Source: Sphaerulina vaccinii
Lineage: Eukaryota; Ascomycota; Dothideomycetes; Mycosphaerellales; Mycosphaerellaceae
Reading direction: 5' to 3'
Length of the DNA: 64,000 nucleotides
Assembly (NCBI GenBank): GCA_022570795.1
Contig: JAKUDP010000002.1
Span: 3,038,001-3,102,000, forward strand
A program made the position numbers and the translations under genes. Numbering within the stretch: the stretch's first letter is position 1; each line of letters begins with the position of its first letter. Shown one piece after another: positions 44,240-55,143 of the stretch. The notes below the pieces were generated by a model. It saw nothing but the letters and a program-made list of their open reading frames with translations, was not told the DNA's origin and searched no databases.

Positions 44240-45560
44240 ACTCTTTTTCTAATAACTTTTTATTTTTTAACTATTAATATAATATTACTAACTTAACTAG
44301 ATTAATACTAGCTACTACTAGGAATTATTCCTACTCTATATAGAGTCGACTAATACCTATATAATAGAAGTGCGCCTTATAGATAGCTACCTAGCTACTC
44401 TAGAGTCTAAAGTACTTTATTAAGTCTCGAAAAGGTACTATTTATAAAGTTTTCTAACTTGCTTTTATAGCCTATCTATAATAATAATATAGTAATACTA
44501 ACCTTATAGGCAACTAGCTCTAGCGAGTCTAGTACTACTATTTTATCCTCGAATCTTAGTAATAGAAGAAATATCGGCTCTAGTAACTTTTCTAATAATA
44601 ACTCGATATTACTTTTTATATATAGTAGTAGTAATAATATATATATCTCCTATATCTTAAAGAACTCTATAAGTATTAAGTAGAAGAGCTCTAGTACTTT
44701 TATAGTAGTAGTAGCCTATACTTTCTCGATAGTAGTAATATAATAAATATATTTTTTCTTAGCTTTGCTTTTAGCTCTTTTCTTTATATACTAGTATACT
44801 TTCTTAGCTCTATAAGTAATAATAGTAGTATACTTATCTACTAATAGCTCGTCTAGGTTACTATTACTATCCTTTTTACTTTTCTCTTCTATACTATTAT
44901 TATTATTTTCTTCGACCTCTACTACTTCCTTTTTTTTTAGATTAGTATAGAAATTAGCTACTATAGTAGCTTTATTACTAGTTGCTAGATTACTACTAAT
45001 AAGGTCCTCTATATATATCTTCTATACTAGCTTTTTACTTTCGAGGAACTTATAATACTCTAGCTAGGCCTCTTTATAAGTATCTATAATATTTTAGATA
45101 GCTTAAGAAGCCGAACTAGATAGTATATTATAGCTAGAAATATATATTAAGTACTTAAGCTATATACTCTATTTCTTTTTTAGATTATTTAACTATTTAG
45201 CTTTTAAAAAATTAGTATAGAAGTAGATATAGAACTTGTCTCTTATTAAAACTATAATACTTTATATTTCGGTATAAGGGAAGTTCTTACTATAGGTCTA
45301 CTTAGCTTTAATCTTCTATAGCTATATAAAAAAGAACTTAAAATAGTTATTTTTATAATATATTAACTCTAGCTATATTAGCGCGTCTCTTGCCTTTTTA
45401 GTATTACGCGAGGCCTTTCGCTTTGCGGCCGCTTTGATTTAAGCTAGAGTCTTAGCCTTTTCTATAAAGTAAGTCTTCTTTATAGAGAGTATATTAGCTA
45501 CTAGCGCCTTATACTTGTTTGTTATAATTAAGAGATAGATATAGTAGTAAGTCTAAGAAT
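44240..45560 (-). pseudogene. second Harbinger gene relic
   Basis: The minus strand reads, with scattered TAG stops, as a Lys/Glu-rich coiled-coil-like protein (for example DTYKEA, EYYKFLESKKL, RAKSKAKKKY) in a consistent frame around 44700-45120. A further segment, RKASRNTKKARDALI, lies near 45400. Harbinger elements normally carry a second, DNA-binding protein that helps transposition. No SANT/Myb signature survives, so the assignment rests on position and strand. Confidence 0.55.
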
Positions 45561-45792
45561 AATTTAATAGTAATAAAGTAAAAGAACATATTTATACGCG
45601 CAGTTAGAAGACGCGCCTTAAATTGTAGCTAAGCTAGCGACATAGTCGGTTCTACGGCGCTACGGATGCAAGGTTTACGCTTCTATTACAAAGAGATATC
45701 GATAGCTGTCTACTTAGCTATTGCCGCTACCGACAGGTGCGCTAGTAACCTTAATTATAGTTAACTAACGACATAGTCTACTACCGCACTAT

Positions 45793-45811
45793 CGACAAAG
45801 TAGACGGGGCC
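45793..45811 (-). repeat. right terminal inverted repeat
   Basis: The exact reverse complement of the left 19-bp end, followed by the TAA duplication. Confidence 0.95.
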
Positions 45812-45814
45812 TAA

Positions 45815-46670
45815 ACATCATCAAAGTATTCACCATGCAACCGCATCCACTGACATCAACTCACGTCGAAGCCACCTATCGCGACCTCAGTCACACAGCG
45901 AAGGTTCAAGGGCAACATCGAAACCCTGGGAGCAGCTATCAGCTCGACCAGCTTTCCATTTTCGACCTCTTACGATAACGGTCGGCATCTGTCGCAGTAC
46001 ATCATCACAGTCCCGGACACCTTTGGTTTTTGCAACCAGGGAGCTCTGTATCGGCGACTACGCTCTTCCGCCTTATCGCGAGGGCGGTCAAACATCTAAG
46101 TCCTAGACCATGTCTAGGTCACACAGTAGCGCTCTATAGCGCGTCGGTGTCTGAGAATCTAGCATCCTAAGAGGGCGCAAACCTGCTCATGTCACATGCG
46201 AATGCTATGGGGTAATCGAATCTCATCTACCTGCGTTGACTGCAGATTCAATCCAGTAGAGCTGGATCGCATTACCCTATAGGTACCTATCGAATCCTGG
46301 ATAAAATCGGCTCAGTGCGGGCGGGACGGCTACAACGAGAATGAGAAGGGAAACTTCACTTCTTGACTTTACGGTGCGACCCTATCACACCTCAGTTGCT
46401 AAGCATGAAGCCATGCCACTGTACGCTTCGGTGCGGTGTAAGTCGCTGAACCAGGCGGGGCCGTAGACCGTCTCTGGGGCTTCTCTCCGGAACTCTGGGG
46501 CTCGAAGATATGACTGCAGGGTGTCCATTGGAATGGTTCGTCACTATAATGGTCCCTCTGGCTCCTCTTTTCTTTGCGACCTTTTTCTTCTCTGTTTCCT
46601 GTGGTTTCGTATAAGCTCTTTCTCGAGAATCTGCAACTACTTCCAAACACATAAATTACCTACACACACA
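45815..46670. other. intergenic region upstream of the serine dehydratase gene
   Basis: No gene is seen. It contains an imperfect hairpin (TATGGGGTAAT near 46206 against ATTACCCTATA near 46271) and pyrimidine-rich sequence just before the start at 46671. Confidence 0.5.
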
Positions 46671-48158
46671 ATGGCTATCGATATGCCTCAGCAGCAATGG
46701 CTGCCCAACACGACAACGTCTCCAAAGACGCGAAACACCAAAGGCACCAAGAAGCCATGGATAAGGACTCCTCTGATCCAGTCCTTCAGACTCTCTGAGA
46801 AAGCAGGCTGGTACGTTCACCCATGAGAAGATGCCTCTTCCTCCACTATGTCAAAGCAACGTGATGGTAAGCCGCAGAAGCAGAATCTACCTGAAGCTCG
46901 ACAACCTACAGCCATCGGGCTCATTCAAGTCTCGCGGACTTGGTAACCTCATCGTCAAGTCCTACAAAAACGCCCGCGAACCGCATCGACTCCACTACTT
47001 TGCTGCCTCTGGCGGAAACGCCGGCTTGGGTTGCGTCTATGCAGCAAAGTTCGTTCAACAGCCAGCCACAGTTGTGGTTCCTACCAGCACTAAGCAACAC
47101 ATGATCGACAAGCTCTACGCCGCAGGAGCGAAAGAAGTCATGCAACATGGCGCCAACATTGCCGAAGCAACCACATATGTCAACGAAGTCTTGATGCCAT
47201 TGTCAAGAGAAAGAGGTGAAGAGCCATTCTACGTCGATCCTTTCAATCACCCAGATATCTGGGAGGGCCATGAGAGCATTGTCGACGAAATGAGAGATCA
47301 ATTCGAAGAGATGGGCGAAGATGCACCACCAGATTGGATCATCTGCAGCTGTGGTGGAGGAGGACTTTTCAATGGTATCATGGCCGGCATTGAACGACAA
47401 GGTCCTGAGTGGCAGAAGACAGGCGTTATTGCTGTGGAGACAGAAGGTGCAGACTCTCTGAACAAGGCACTGGAATGGAACGAGCATAAAGCTATCCCAA
47501 AGATTACATCTATCGCAACGTCGCTCGGTTGTGTCAAGATCTCCGAGCGAACATGGGATGTCGTACGACCAGCATTGAAGAGCGGCAAAGCCAGGAATGT
47601 CGTATTGAGCGATGCCGAAGCTGCCATGGGAAGTTGGAAGCTCGCAGAAGAGGAACGCATCATCGTTGAAGCTGCTTGCGGCGTTAACATTGCCCTATGC
47701 TATGGCGGGAGGTTTGAAAAGGCACTCCGACGCCTTCCACGACCTGACGAGAGTTTCGTAAGTTCGAACAGACTTCGGATCATCATCATCATATTATCCA
47801 TACTAACAATAGCTTGCCCACATAGGTCATCGTCGTTTGTGGAGGAAGCAACGTCTCCACAGACATGATTGAAGAATACAAACGAACATACCGTCACCTA
47901 GTCGAGCCAAGTCTGCCTGGCACACCAACAGGCCGCTCTCCAAGCCCCATCAACATGAATACGCATCCCGTCGAAACGAAGCGAGATAGCGTCCAGAACT
48001 CTGATACTGAAGCCGACACTGGTCGATATCAGGTACCGAAAGGTTACGCTGGACATGCATCGATAGGAGATGGGTACACCGGTTACCACATTGATGAATC
48101 TGCTGTCCAGGCTATTAAGTCGGTGAAGAAGCGGCCTGAGAACGTCATTATCTGCTGA
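46671..48158 (+). CDS. L-serine/threonine dehydratase (PLP, fold type II)
   Basis: Three exons, 46671-46810, 46881-47757 and 47826-48158, give 449 aa. The exon 1/2 join (TG + CAGAATC) rebuilds the family's AGCRIYLKLDNLQPSGSFK. The PLP lysine is K63 in SGSFKSRG. SGGNAGLG binds the substrate carboxylate, and CGGGGLFNG is the glycine loop that holds the cofactor phosphate. VIVVCGGSNVS in exon 3 is the last core strand. The enzyme deaminates Ser (or Thr) to pyruvate (or 2-oxobutyrate). Fungal Cha1/Sdh-like enzymes are cytosolic or mitochondrial catabolic forms, and no regulatory ACT domain is present. About 75 residues beyond the usual end are Ser/Pro-rich and unlike the core, possibly regulatory or disordered. 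Confidence 0.92.
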
Positions 48159-49320
48159 ATGAAGGAGTATTGCTTGGATGATGCGTAGCACGATTTCAAA
48201 GCTGGCGTTTCGGCTGTTTCATTATAAGGAGTATGATGCGAGAAGTCTCATAGCTATGTACCACAATCATAGCTGAGCTACGATGAAATACGAGTGGTTT
48301 TCATTTGATGCTGATTGTCAAGGAGAGAATTCAGCTGATACAAGAAGTTTTCTGCCCCTCGAAGTTATCTTAGCGAGAATATCCAATGAGGCGTATATGA
48401 TGTCGATATTTGGCTCAAAACCGCACTGAAGATGCGGATATGTCGAGAGGGGGCGGAATTCCTGTTCAGGTCTTTGTGAAGGATAGTTCTACGAGACAAG
48501 AGGAGGCGAAGTCACTCTCGACAAGATGTATGCCCAGTGGAGGCACCCTCTAGATAATGTTGTGATGGCTCTGCCCGACGTTGATGGTGATATGGCATCT
48601 GCGACCGATAATGATGTTGACATGGCTTCACACTATTGTTGTTCCTGCTGTGCCAGCTAGCTCGGAAACCTCCTGAGCAAGAGCAGATGCGAAGAAGAAA
48701 GACATCTTGCGCTTGCGATCTGCAGTACGAAAGAACAGAAGAACGTACTCAAGAGTCATCGGCAGATCCATGCCTGCGAACAAGAGCGGGCTGGAATCTC
48801 TAGAATTTAAGGCCGTATTTCAAGGATGAATTCGAAGCTGCACATCAACAATCTGGACTGGTATAGCCGCACAAGTGAGATCGGGCCGCGCCATCCCCTA
48901 GTGCACACCGAGATATGAATTCGCCGAATCAACGCTATCCCGCAAGTACATCGCCAATATGCCGAATTGCGATGGCTCTGTTGGGTACAGCGGCTGGCAG
49001 CCATGTACGTGCCGTTGTCGAAACGGCGTTCACGCCACGAGCAGCATTGATCACTAAGGATTGCAAGCACTTTTTCTGGTAAGTCAGTTCTTCAATGCTA
49101 CGCTTGTAGTCCGCTGATAGTTGCACTTCGAGATGCAGTAGATCACTCAGTCAACTAGCAGAATGACTCGGCGAAGTCATCTGGTGCCACTCGATGCGAC
49201 CAAGGAGAAGGTTCGCAAACTAAGATCGAGATATAAAACATCTTGAATTCACTGATGGCTGCTTCAGGTTTGTATCGCCAACACAGTACCAAATAACATA
49301 TCTCCATCGCAGAAACTACC
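48159..49320. other. intergenic region with possible gene remnants
   Basis: No complete gene. On the minus strand two stretches look protein-like: about 48935-49150 (ADYKRSIEELTYQKKCLQSL, coiled-coil-like) and about 48655-48800 (LPMTLEYVLLFFRTADRKRK). I could not join them and recognise no domain, so they are reported only as possible remnants. Confidence 0.3.
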
Positions 49321-49696
49321 ATGAAGACCACCACTGCCGCCGCTCTATTGAGCTTAACCACAATGCTCTCGCCCGCTTTCGCATACTGGGTCAATCTCGC
49401 CCCTCAGCTTACACCTCATTACATCCCACTGACCTACTTCCGAACCACAGAATTGCTGCAAGCAACCAGATTGTGGCGGAGATTCGTGGGGATATGGGTA
49501 TTGCGTGCCCAATGGTGCTGATGCCGCTGTTCCTGGCGCGAGGAGCTGGCGATGCAGAATGGTAAATTTCTCATACAGGTGTATGTTACGTGAGACGCAA
49601 CTAATGAGCTCGGATGGATAGTCAGCAGAATGCGTCACTCATGGGAATGGATGTACGCCACCTGGGGAGAACCAGATATATGGGATGTGTAGCTAG
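49321..49696 (+). CDS. small secreted cysteine-rich protein (8 Cys), candidate effector
   Basis: Three short exons, 49321-49389, 49451-49561 and 49622-49696, give 84 aa. Intron 1 (61 nt) starts GTCAAT, with a CTGAC branch and CCACAG end. Intron 2 (60 nt) starts GTAAAT, with a CTAAT branch and GATAG end. Both splice in phase 0. Exon 1 encodes a clean signal peptide (AAALLSLTTMLSPAFA). The mature part has eight cysteines at residues 25, 26, 31, 41, 58, 64, 71 and 83, with Gly/Tyr-rich spacing (GGDSWGYGYC), and ends MCS. Eight Cys in about 60 residues suggest four disulfides and an apoplastic protein. No known family was recognised. The frames of exons 2 and 3 only make sense when spliced, and the donor of intron 1 is non-optimal. 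Confidence 0.7.
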
Positions 49697-50122
49697 GGCG
49701 TTGAGATGGCCACGAACCGATTGAGTAATATCTCTTCGAGATCGTGACGCTGAACGATGGTGCCCTCGTATAGGATCAGCATAAGAGTGGACTGATCACA
49801 AGACGAGAAGCCTCTTTGTGTGGACTGCTTTGAGGCCTGAAGACTCTTGTAGCGTCTACATCTGGATGTCTCAACGCCACAAGCGAGCTATTTGGAATCG
49901 GGATGTACACTTCAACGAGCATGGCTTATAGAAGCAATAGATGGAGACCCCGGATATGTTCGGCCAGTATTCGCAAGTGCACTATCAGTATTGGATCGAA
50001 GGTTCACTTACTCCATCAACCCCCGAACCGCCCACTTGATCAGATCGTTAGCAATCTACCTCAGCAGCTTGCCTGGCATCACGAACAACAGCTCCATTGA
50101 CATCGCCTCCACGATCACAATC
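49697..50122. other. intergenic region between two secreted-protein genes
   Basis: 425 bp. The frame of the downstream gene stays open upstream of its start but without a signal-like N-terminus. Nothing else is seen. Confidence 0.45.
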
Positions 50123-50486
50123 ATGAGGAATCAGAACATCTTCAGCTTTCTCGCATTCAGCGCAATGTTCATGGCTCTCGCGGCTGCAGCCCCCACGCAA
50201 GGAGCATCGGCCCTCATTAGTCCAGGTACCTTCACAGGCCTCGACGATTTCGTTGGAACCATCTCTGCAGGCGTCGTCGACTTGACTGGGACTGCAGGGG
50301 CTACTGCACAGAACCTCGCTGGAACTGCTGTGACTGGAGCGTGACTGTTGTGAGTGCACAAATGCGTGGAGCCATGTCCGTGGTAAACACCTTTCTGACT
50401 AGTGCTCACAGGCGGGCATAGCCTCTGATGGCGTCAATAAGGCTGCCGATACTACTACTGGTGCATTACAAGGAGGAAGCTCTTAA
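50123..50486 (+). CDS. small secreted Gly/Ala/Thr-rich protein
   Basis: Two exons, 50123-50329 and 50412-50486, give 93 aa. The intron GTGACT...CTGACTAG...CACAG is the only choice that keeps the frame through AGIASDGVNKAADTTTGALQ to the TAA. A stronger-looking GTGAGT at 50349 lies after an in-frame TGA and was set aside. Met 50123 starts a signal peptide (FSFLAFSAMFMALAAAAPTQ). The mature chain lacks cysteine and has loose repeats of GTAGATAQNLAGTA type. It is a small extracellular protein of unknown function and lies 426 bp downstream of the 8-Cys protein on the same strand. Confidence 0.6.
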
Positions 50487-51029
50487 TCATTTGAAAAGCA
50501 GGCTTGGCTTGTATTGATCGGGGTCGGCAAGCCGATGAGTGTTGCTCTAGTGCCAGTTGCAAAGCTTGATGGTGATATGGTCCGCGAAAGTACAGATGGC
50601 GGTAAGGCAAACTAGACATATTGAGTACTGAGAGCAGAATCACAGTGAAATCAGGTTAGATGTCCATTGATCGAGTACCTGCCTTCAGGATATCATGCCT
50701 CGCCCGTCCGTTGCTGGCTTCACTTATCTTGGTTTCCCTTGTGCTCGTCCGTACCGCAATCAGCTTAGGGCAGGCTGTCTGCCATGTGCAACTTGTGGCC
50801 GGTGCATGTGAAAGTAGAAGGTGTCTCCAGAGGTGAGGTCGAAAGATCGTCCCTGTCGATCGGTGACCAGGGTAGTTGCGGGTAGAACTATTCGGTGTGG
50901 CATGCCGACTTGCGGCATTCGCTTGTACAAGATGCGGCATGTTTGCTGTGCGGTCATTGAGCTACAAGTTGGACCTGAAATGCTGCATTAGCTGTGCCAG
51001 ATGTCAAACCTTTCGTCTTCGGAGTCGAA
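50487..51029. other. intergenic, with a possible P450-like fragment on the minus strand
   Basis: The minus-strand frame 50957-50760 (65 aa from an ATG) contains PHRIVLPATTLVTDRQGRSF and a GDTFYFHMHRP segment. These recall the stretch between the ExxR and PERF motifs of cytochrome P450s, but neither motif is present and no continuation was found. It is at best a relic. Confidence 0.25.
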
Positions 51030-52364
51030 ATGGTGCTCAAGATGGTTAAGAACAAGACTTTCAGTGTCCATAGCGACTGCCTTTTCGACTCCAAGCAGAA
51101 GATATTTGTGAAAGACACCACAATCGTCGTTGATCCTGAAACTGGTCTGATCACCGACGTCTATCGCCGAAAGGATACTTTGCCAGATACGATAAGCAAG
51201 CCGGACATTGATCTGAGAGGAAAGTGTGTCCTTCCCGGTCTGGTAGATGCTCACACACACATCTTCCTACACGCTTACTCGGAAACGCCGTCTCTGAACC
51301 AAGAGCGTGATGAAAGCATCATAGAGCGCACAATTCGTGCCACGAACCATTGCCGTGCAGCGCTGCTGGCAGGTTTCACGACTTATCGCGATCTTGGGAC
51401 CGAATCAGCTGGTGACGCAGATGTCCATGTCCGAAATGCTGTCAATCGTGGTCTCATTCCAGGTCCGAGGATCTTCTGTGCAACAGAAGCACTGGCCAGT
51501 AGTGGCGGTTACGAGATCAGAATCGAGTCGCGAATCAATGGAGTCGAGACTGCGCGTCTTTCAGATCCGTGCGATGGGATTGTCGGCGTGCGAGCAGGTG
51601 TACGAAGGAGACTTGGAGCTGGGGCTGATATAATCAAGTTCTATGCCGACTATCGCAAACGCACTCTGCGATTTCCAGAAGTGACTTGGCCTGGAGAACC
51701 AGATGTACAGCATCCGCCTGGCTGGCGAGGACTGTACAATGATCGTAGCCCAAATCTTTTGCAGTTCAATCAGGAAGAGGCTAACGAGATCGTGAGAGAG
51801 GCCAGAGCGTCAAGAGCACCAGTAGCTGCGCATGCTCAATGTGCGGAGGCTGTCACTATTGCTGCTAAAGCAGGTGTGACCTCTATCGAGCATGGATTTG
51901 AGCCTTGGGGGGGTACAGAGGCTCTGCAGGCTATGAAGGACAACAAAGTGATCTTCGTGCCAACCCTTTCGGTTTTCGAATGGGGATTACAAGGTCGAGA
52001 ACGTGACTTTGCTGAGATCTGCTCTCAGACGAAGAAAGCTTTCGATGCTGGGATCAAGATTGCTGCAGGCGGTGATACTGGCGCGACTCCTCATGGCGAG
52101 AACGCTCGAGAACTTGAGCTGCTCCTCAAAGCTGGTATGCCGCTCGAAGAAGTCCTGATAGCCGCCACACTTCATGGGTGGGAGGCTTGCGGAGGAGATT
52201 GGTCAGGGAGGAAGTTTGGCTGGCTTGGTGAGGGTTTTGCTGCAGACATTGTTGCGCTTGATGGAGATGTCAGAGATGATGTTGGCGCGCTACGTCGCGT
52301 AGATCTCGTGATGAAGGATGGGAAAGTATGGAAGGAAGATGGACGAGCAGTGGGCATGATCTGA
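51030..52364 (+). CDS. metal-dependent amidohydrolase (imidazolonepropionase-like)
   Basis: A single exon of 444 aa. ATG 51030 is the first Met in the frame and precedes the N-terminal beta-sandwich (TFSVHSDCLFDSKQ...TTIVVDPETG). LPGLVDAHTHIFLH gives the metal-binding HxH (H75, H77). GADIIKFYA carries the usual bridging Lys region. VAAHAQCAEA and SIEHGFEPWGG supply the two further His, and AAGGDTGATPHG the Asp. GWEACGGDWSG and FAADIVALDGDV are the typical closing motifs. Relatives hydrolyse cyclic amides, dipeptides (prolidase type) or mycotoxin amides, and the substrate here is not predictable. It has no signal peptide and is probably cytosolic. Confidence 0.9.
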   Translation: MVLKMVKNKTFSVHSDCLFDSKQKIFVKDTTIVVDPETGLITDVYRRKDTLPDTISKPDIDLRGKCVLPGLVDAHTHIFLHAYSETPSLNQERDESIIERTIRATNHCRAALLAGFTTYRDLGTESAGDADVHVRNAVNRGLIPGPRIFCATEALASSGGYEIRIESRINGVETARLSDPCDGIVGVRAGVRRRLGAGADIIKFYADYRKRTLRFPEVTWPGEPDVQHPPGWRGLYNDRSPNLLQFNQEEANEIVREARASRAPVAAHAQCAEAVTIAAKAGVTSIEHGFEPWGGTEALQAMKDNKVIFVPTLSVFEWGLQGRERDFAEICSQTKKAFDAGIKIAAGGDTGATPHGENARELELLLKAGMPLEEVLIAATLHGWEACGGDWSGRKFGWLGEGFAADIVALDGDVRDDVGALRRVDLVMKDGKVWKEDGRAVGMI

Positions 52365-52770
52365 TGATGTGTATATATGTTGTGATGATCACACTCTCCT
52401 TGTTTCCTACACTCTCGAGAACATCAACTTCTCCAGGTCATCAGGGAAACACAGTCGCCATCAGCGGCGTGATACGTACTTCACTCCAGAACCTCGGAGC
52501 TGGGATTTCTCAGCTGCCAAGATGAGCCTCCACCTTCTGCCCAGGAAAGATGCAGAACATGCAGAAAAGACGGCCTTCCCGCTGCATTATGCAGAAAGCT
52601 ATGGCTTCCCGCTCTACCACGATAGGCCACGAGGGAGGGCTGAGCTGCACACTTGAGCCGCTATCATCTATTGCGACAGCCGATGAATCCTACAGCCTTA
52701 CTCTGTACTGCCATATTTCGTGCGACCTCCCTTCATTTTTCTACCTACATTCTGCTTCGCAAACAGCGAG
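52365..52770. other. intergenic / 5' region of the CorA-like gene
   Basis: About 400 bp with no gene seen. The CorA frame is open a little upstream of ATG 52771, but that ATG is the first in frame. Confidence 0.5.
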
Positions 52771-55022
52771 ATGAGCAACCCCAAAGATGTGGACGCGCTG
52801 CTCCGGCAGCTCGATGCTCATCGAGACGCTTACATGGCGACTTTCCAACAAATGCACGAACTTCTCGCTCGGCAAATAGCGAACAGTGCTTCGGGCCCGG
52901 ATTTGCCACAAAGCCCAACAGTTGCAACTCCAGTCAAAGCTCCATCAGTTGGCAGGGAACATCGACCACGATTATCTTTCTCACAATCTGATGCACGGAA
53001 ACAATCGTTGGGGCTGAAGACGATTCCTGCCTCCACTGTATCAAGAGGCACTGGCGAGGAATCTGAAGATGAAGACTGCGATCATGGTGTGCTGTATGTG
53101 CAAGAGCCTCTCGAGAGACAAGGCTATACCGAGGAGATGCTGCGCGATCACCTGATGTCTTACGTGTGGAAGTCTGGAGGTGACAAGATACTGAAGGGTC
53201 TTGTCAATGTTCCAGCCAAGGTGCTGCAGCGACCTTTGTTTCCCCCGCACAGAGGTCCTGTCAGTGATAGAAGTGATCTTGCTTCATATCAGATCTGGGA
53301 TGTAGGTTCCGACGGAGCACCTGTTGCCGTTGGAACGGAGTCCAGCAATAAGAGCCTATCCAATGCCATGGCCATATGGAACTCTATGAGCCAGATCAAT
53401 CCGCAAGGACGAGAGCATCGAGCAGTTGGCAGAATCACGATTGTTCGTGAACCCAGTCAAATACTGTACGGCGCTATTCACTTGACGCATAACTCCTTCC
53501 TTGACATGGATCAAGTCTTCGATCTACTGGTCGACGACAAGTCCAAGGCGGTGTTCGGTGGTGCATTCAGCGAGAACGAGCGGCAGCACAGGAGTTATCT
53601 GTTCTCCTTCGACTACTACACTCTCATCGGCGACAAGTGTGTGCCGCGAGACTGGCAAACGGCAGACTTGAAGAGAAGAAGACTGACTACGACATTCGGA
53701 TCTCACGCTGCAGCTCAGTTGTGGCCCTCTCCTTAGGCGGCAAGCACGTCAAAGAGGTGAAGAACCACGCAAGGCGAGCTAAGAGTACTTACCGATATGT
53801 ACATGATCCTTTTGCACCTTGGCAGGTCCTGAATGTTCAGGACTATCCGGACACAAAATCCAGTGGCGATGTGCACGATGCCTCGAAGCACTATGTCAAC
53901 GGTGTGGAGGCTTTCCTGGTAACTCTTCTGGGCGAATTTCGTGACGCTTTCGTGCGCTTTGATGAGATCTCAGAAGAGATAGCCCGAATCACAAGACCGC
54001 CAGATAAGTTTATGTTCGATCAGAAAGTCAGGGATGCACTGCAGTTCGAGGATGATCACTACACCTACTCTCGTCGCTACTTTTGGGCGTACCAGACTCT
54101 TGGAACTATATATGCCACCATTAAAGAGATGGTCGATGCATTCGAAGACACTTTCGTTGACGACGTGTGGGATGGTAAACACAAAACGATCTGGCCGATC
54201 ATTGATGAAACAAATGAGCGCAATCAATACTACAGGACAAGGATGCAGTCGATGAAGAAGAAGTTCGAACACGAAATGTTTAGATTCAAGGCGTTAATGA
54301 AAGAGATCCACGTGCACCGCCAGGAGGTTGTTGGACTGCGAGAGGAGCTATTTGTTGGCACTTCCATTCGCGAAAGTCGCAATTCTGTCGACAACACCAA
54401 GATCACGATACAGCGTAAGTCAGCTTGGCAACTATCTCTGTCTATACTACAGTGACTGACGCATGCTACAGAGGGCTACAATATCAAACTCCTCACTCTG
54501 GTTTCGATATTCTTCCTACCGCTCACCTTCGTCACGAGTGTCTTTGGCATGACGAACATGCCTGCCGAACGGCAATACTGGCACTTTGGGATTGTTACCG
54601 CCACCGTCTGTGTGCCGTTCTTCATCCTTATCGGCTCCCTCAACACGACCACTGGCATGGACTTCTGGCGCGAGAAGACTTACCAATTCATCGCATGGAT
54701 ACGAGGAAAGAAGTACGTGGACACTTCCGACGAGGATCCTATCAACAGACCCAGTCTTCGTAGTCGAAGACGAGTTTCGACGGATCAGCCAAAGTCTGCG
54801 CACAAATCCGGCGATGTTGCGAAAGCGCGGCTGCGACGCATCTCTACGAGTATGGGCGCAGAAATGAGGGAGAAGGACATAGACGATGAGGAGAGTCGAG
54901 ATGGCATGGGTGTGGGTATGGACGTTCGTCGACCGCCACCAGCAAAGACCAGGAGATCGAGTTTGGCAAGATTATGGAGTGAAGAGAAGCACGCTACCAC
55001 CGAGACACGGCACGAGGTATGA
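52771..55022 (+). CDS. CorA-like magnesium/divalent cation transporter family protein
   Basis: Three exons, 52771-53636, 53714-54414 and 54472-55022, give 705 aa. Introns of 77 and 57 nt have CTGAC branches. The join at 54414/54472 restores TIQQGYNIKLL. The large N-terminal cytoplasmic part contains a helical, charged region (residues about 290-520) matching the CorA stalk. The stalk leads into TM1, LTLVSIFFLPLTFVTSVFGM, then FGMTNMP, then TM2 (IVTATVCVPFFILIGSL). In classic CorA the loop motif is GMN. Here residues 548-550 read GMT, followed by N, as in divergent fungal members, so ion specificity is uncertain. The C-terminal 120 residues are Arg/Ser/Asp-rich and probably cytoplasmic. Confidence 0.83.
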
Positions 55023-55143
55023 TGAAGAGACATAAGTTTTGCCAAGCCGGGCCTCTATCCTCTCGCAGAAATGCACTGCAATCAAGTTCGCAAGCTCGCA
55101 AGCATCTACCCACCTCCGGACATTCAACTCTACTCCTCACTGC

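Larger units (their letters stand above)
42257..45814. mobile_element. PIF/Harbinger DNA transposon, RIP-inactivated
   Basis: The element spans 42260-45811 (3552 bp) and is flanked by the 3-bp duplication TAA (42257-42259 and 45812-45814), the target size of PIF/Harbinger elements. Terminal inverted repeats of 19 bp are perfect: GGCCCCGTCTACTTTGTCG at 42260-42278 and its complement at 45793-45811. Several TATCGACA-type motifs sit just inside both ends and may be transposase-binding repeats. The interior is AT-rich with CA/TG depletion and carries two dead genes: a DDE transposase (plus strand) and a second coiled-coil/DNA-binding-type frame (minus strand). This two-gene layout is usual for the superfamily. 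The ends are much less mutated than the middle. Confidence 0.9.

Noticed and set aside
46205..46282. Hairpin GGGGTAAT/ATTACCC as a structured RNA gene
   Set aside because: The stem is imperfect, the loop unstructured, and there is no resemblance to tRNA, snRNA or snoRNA boxes.
50330..50411. Using the stronger GTGAGT donor at 50349 in the small secreted protein
   Set aside because: An in-frame TGA precedes it, so only the earlier GTGACT donor keeps the reading frame into the last exon.
50760..50957. Functional cytochrome P450
   Set aside because: It covers only about 50 residues of loose similarity and lacks the ExxR, PERF and heme-Cys motifs.
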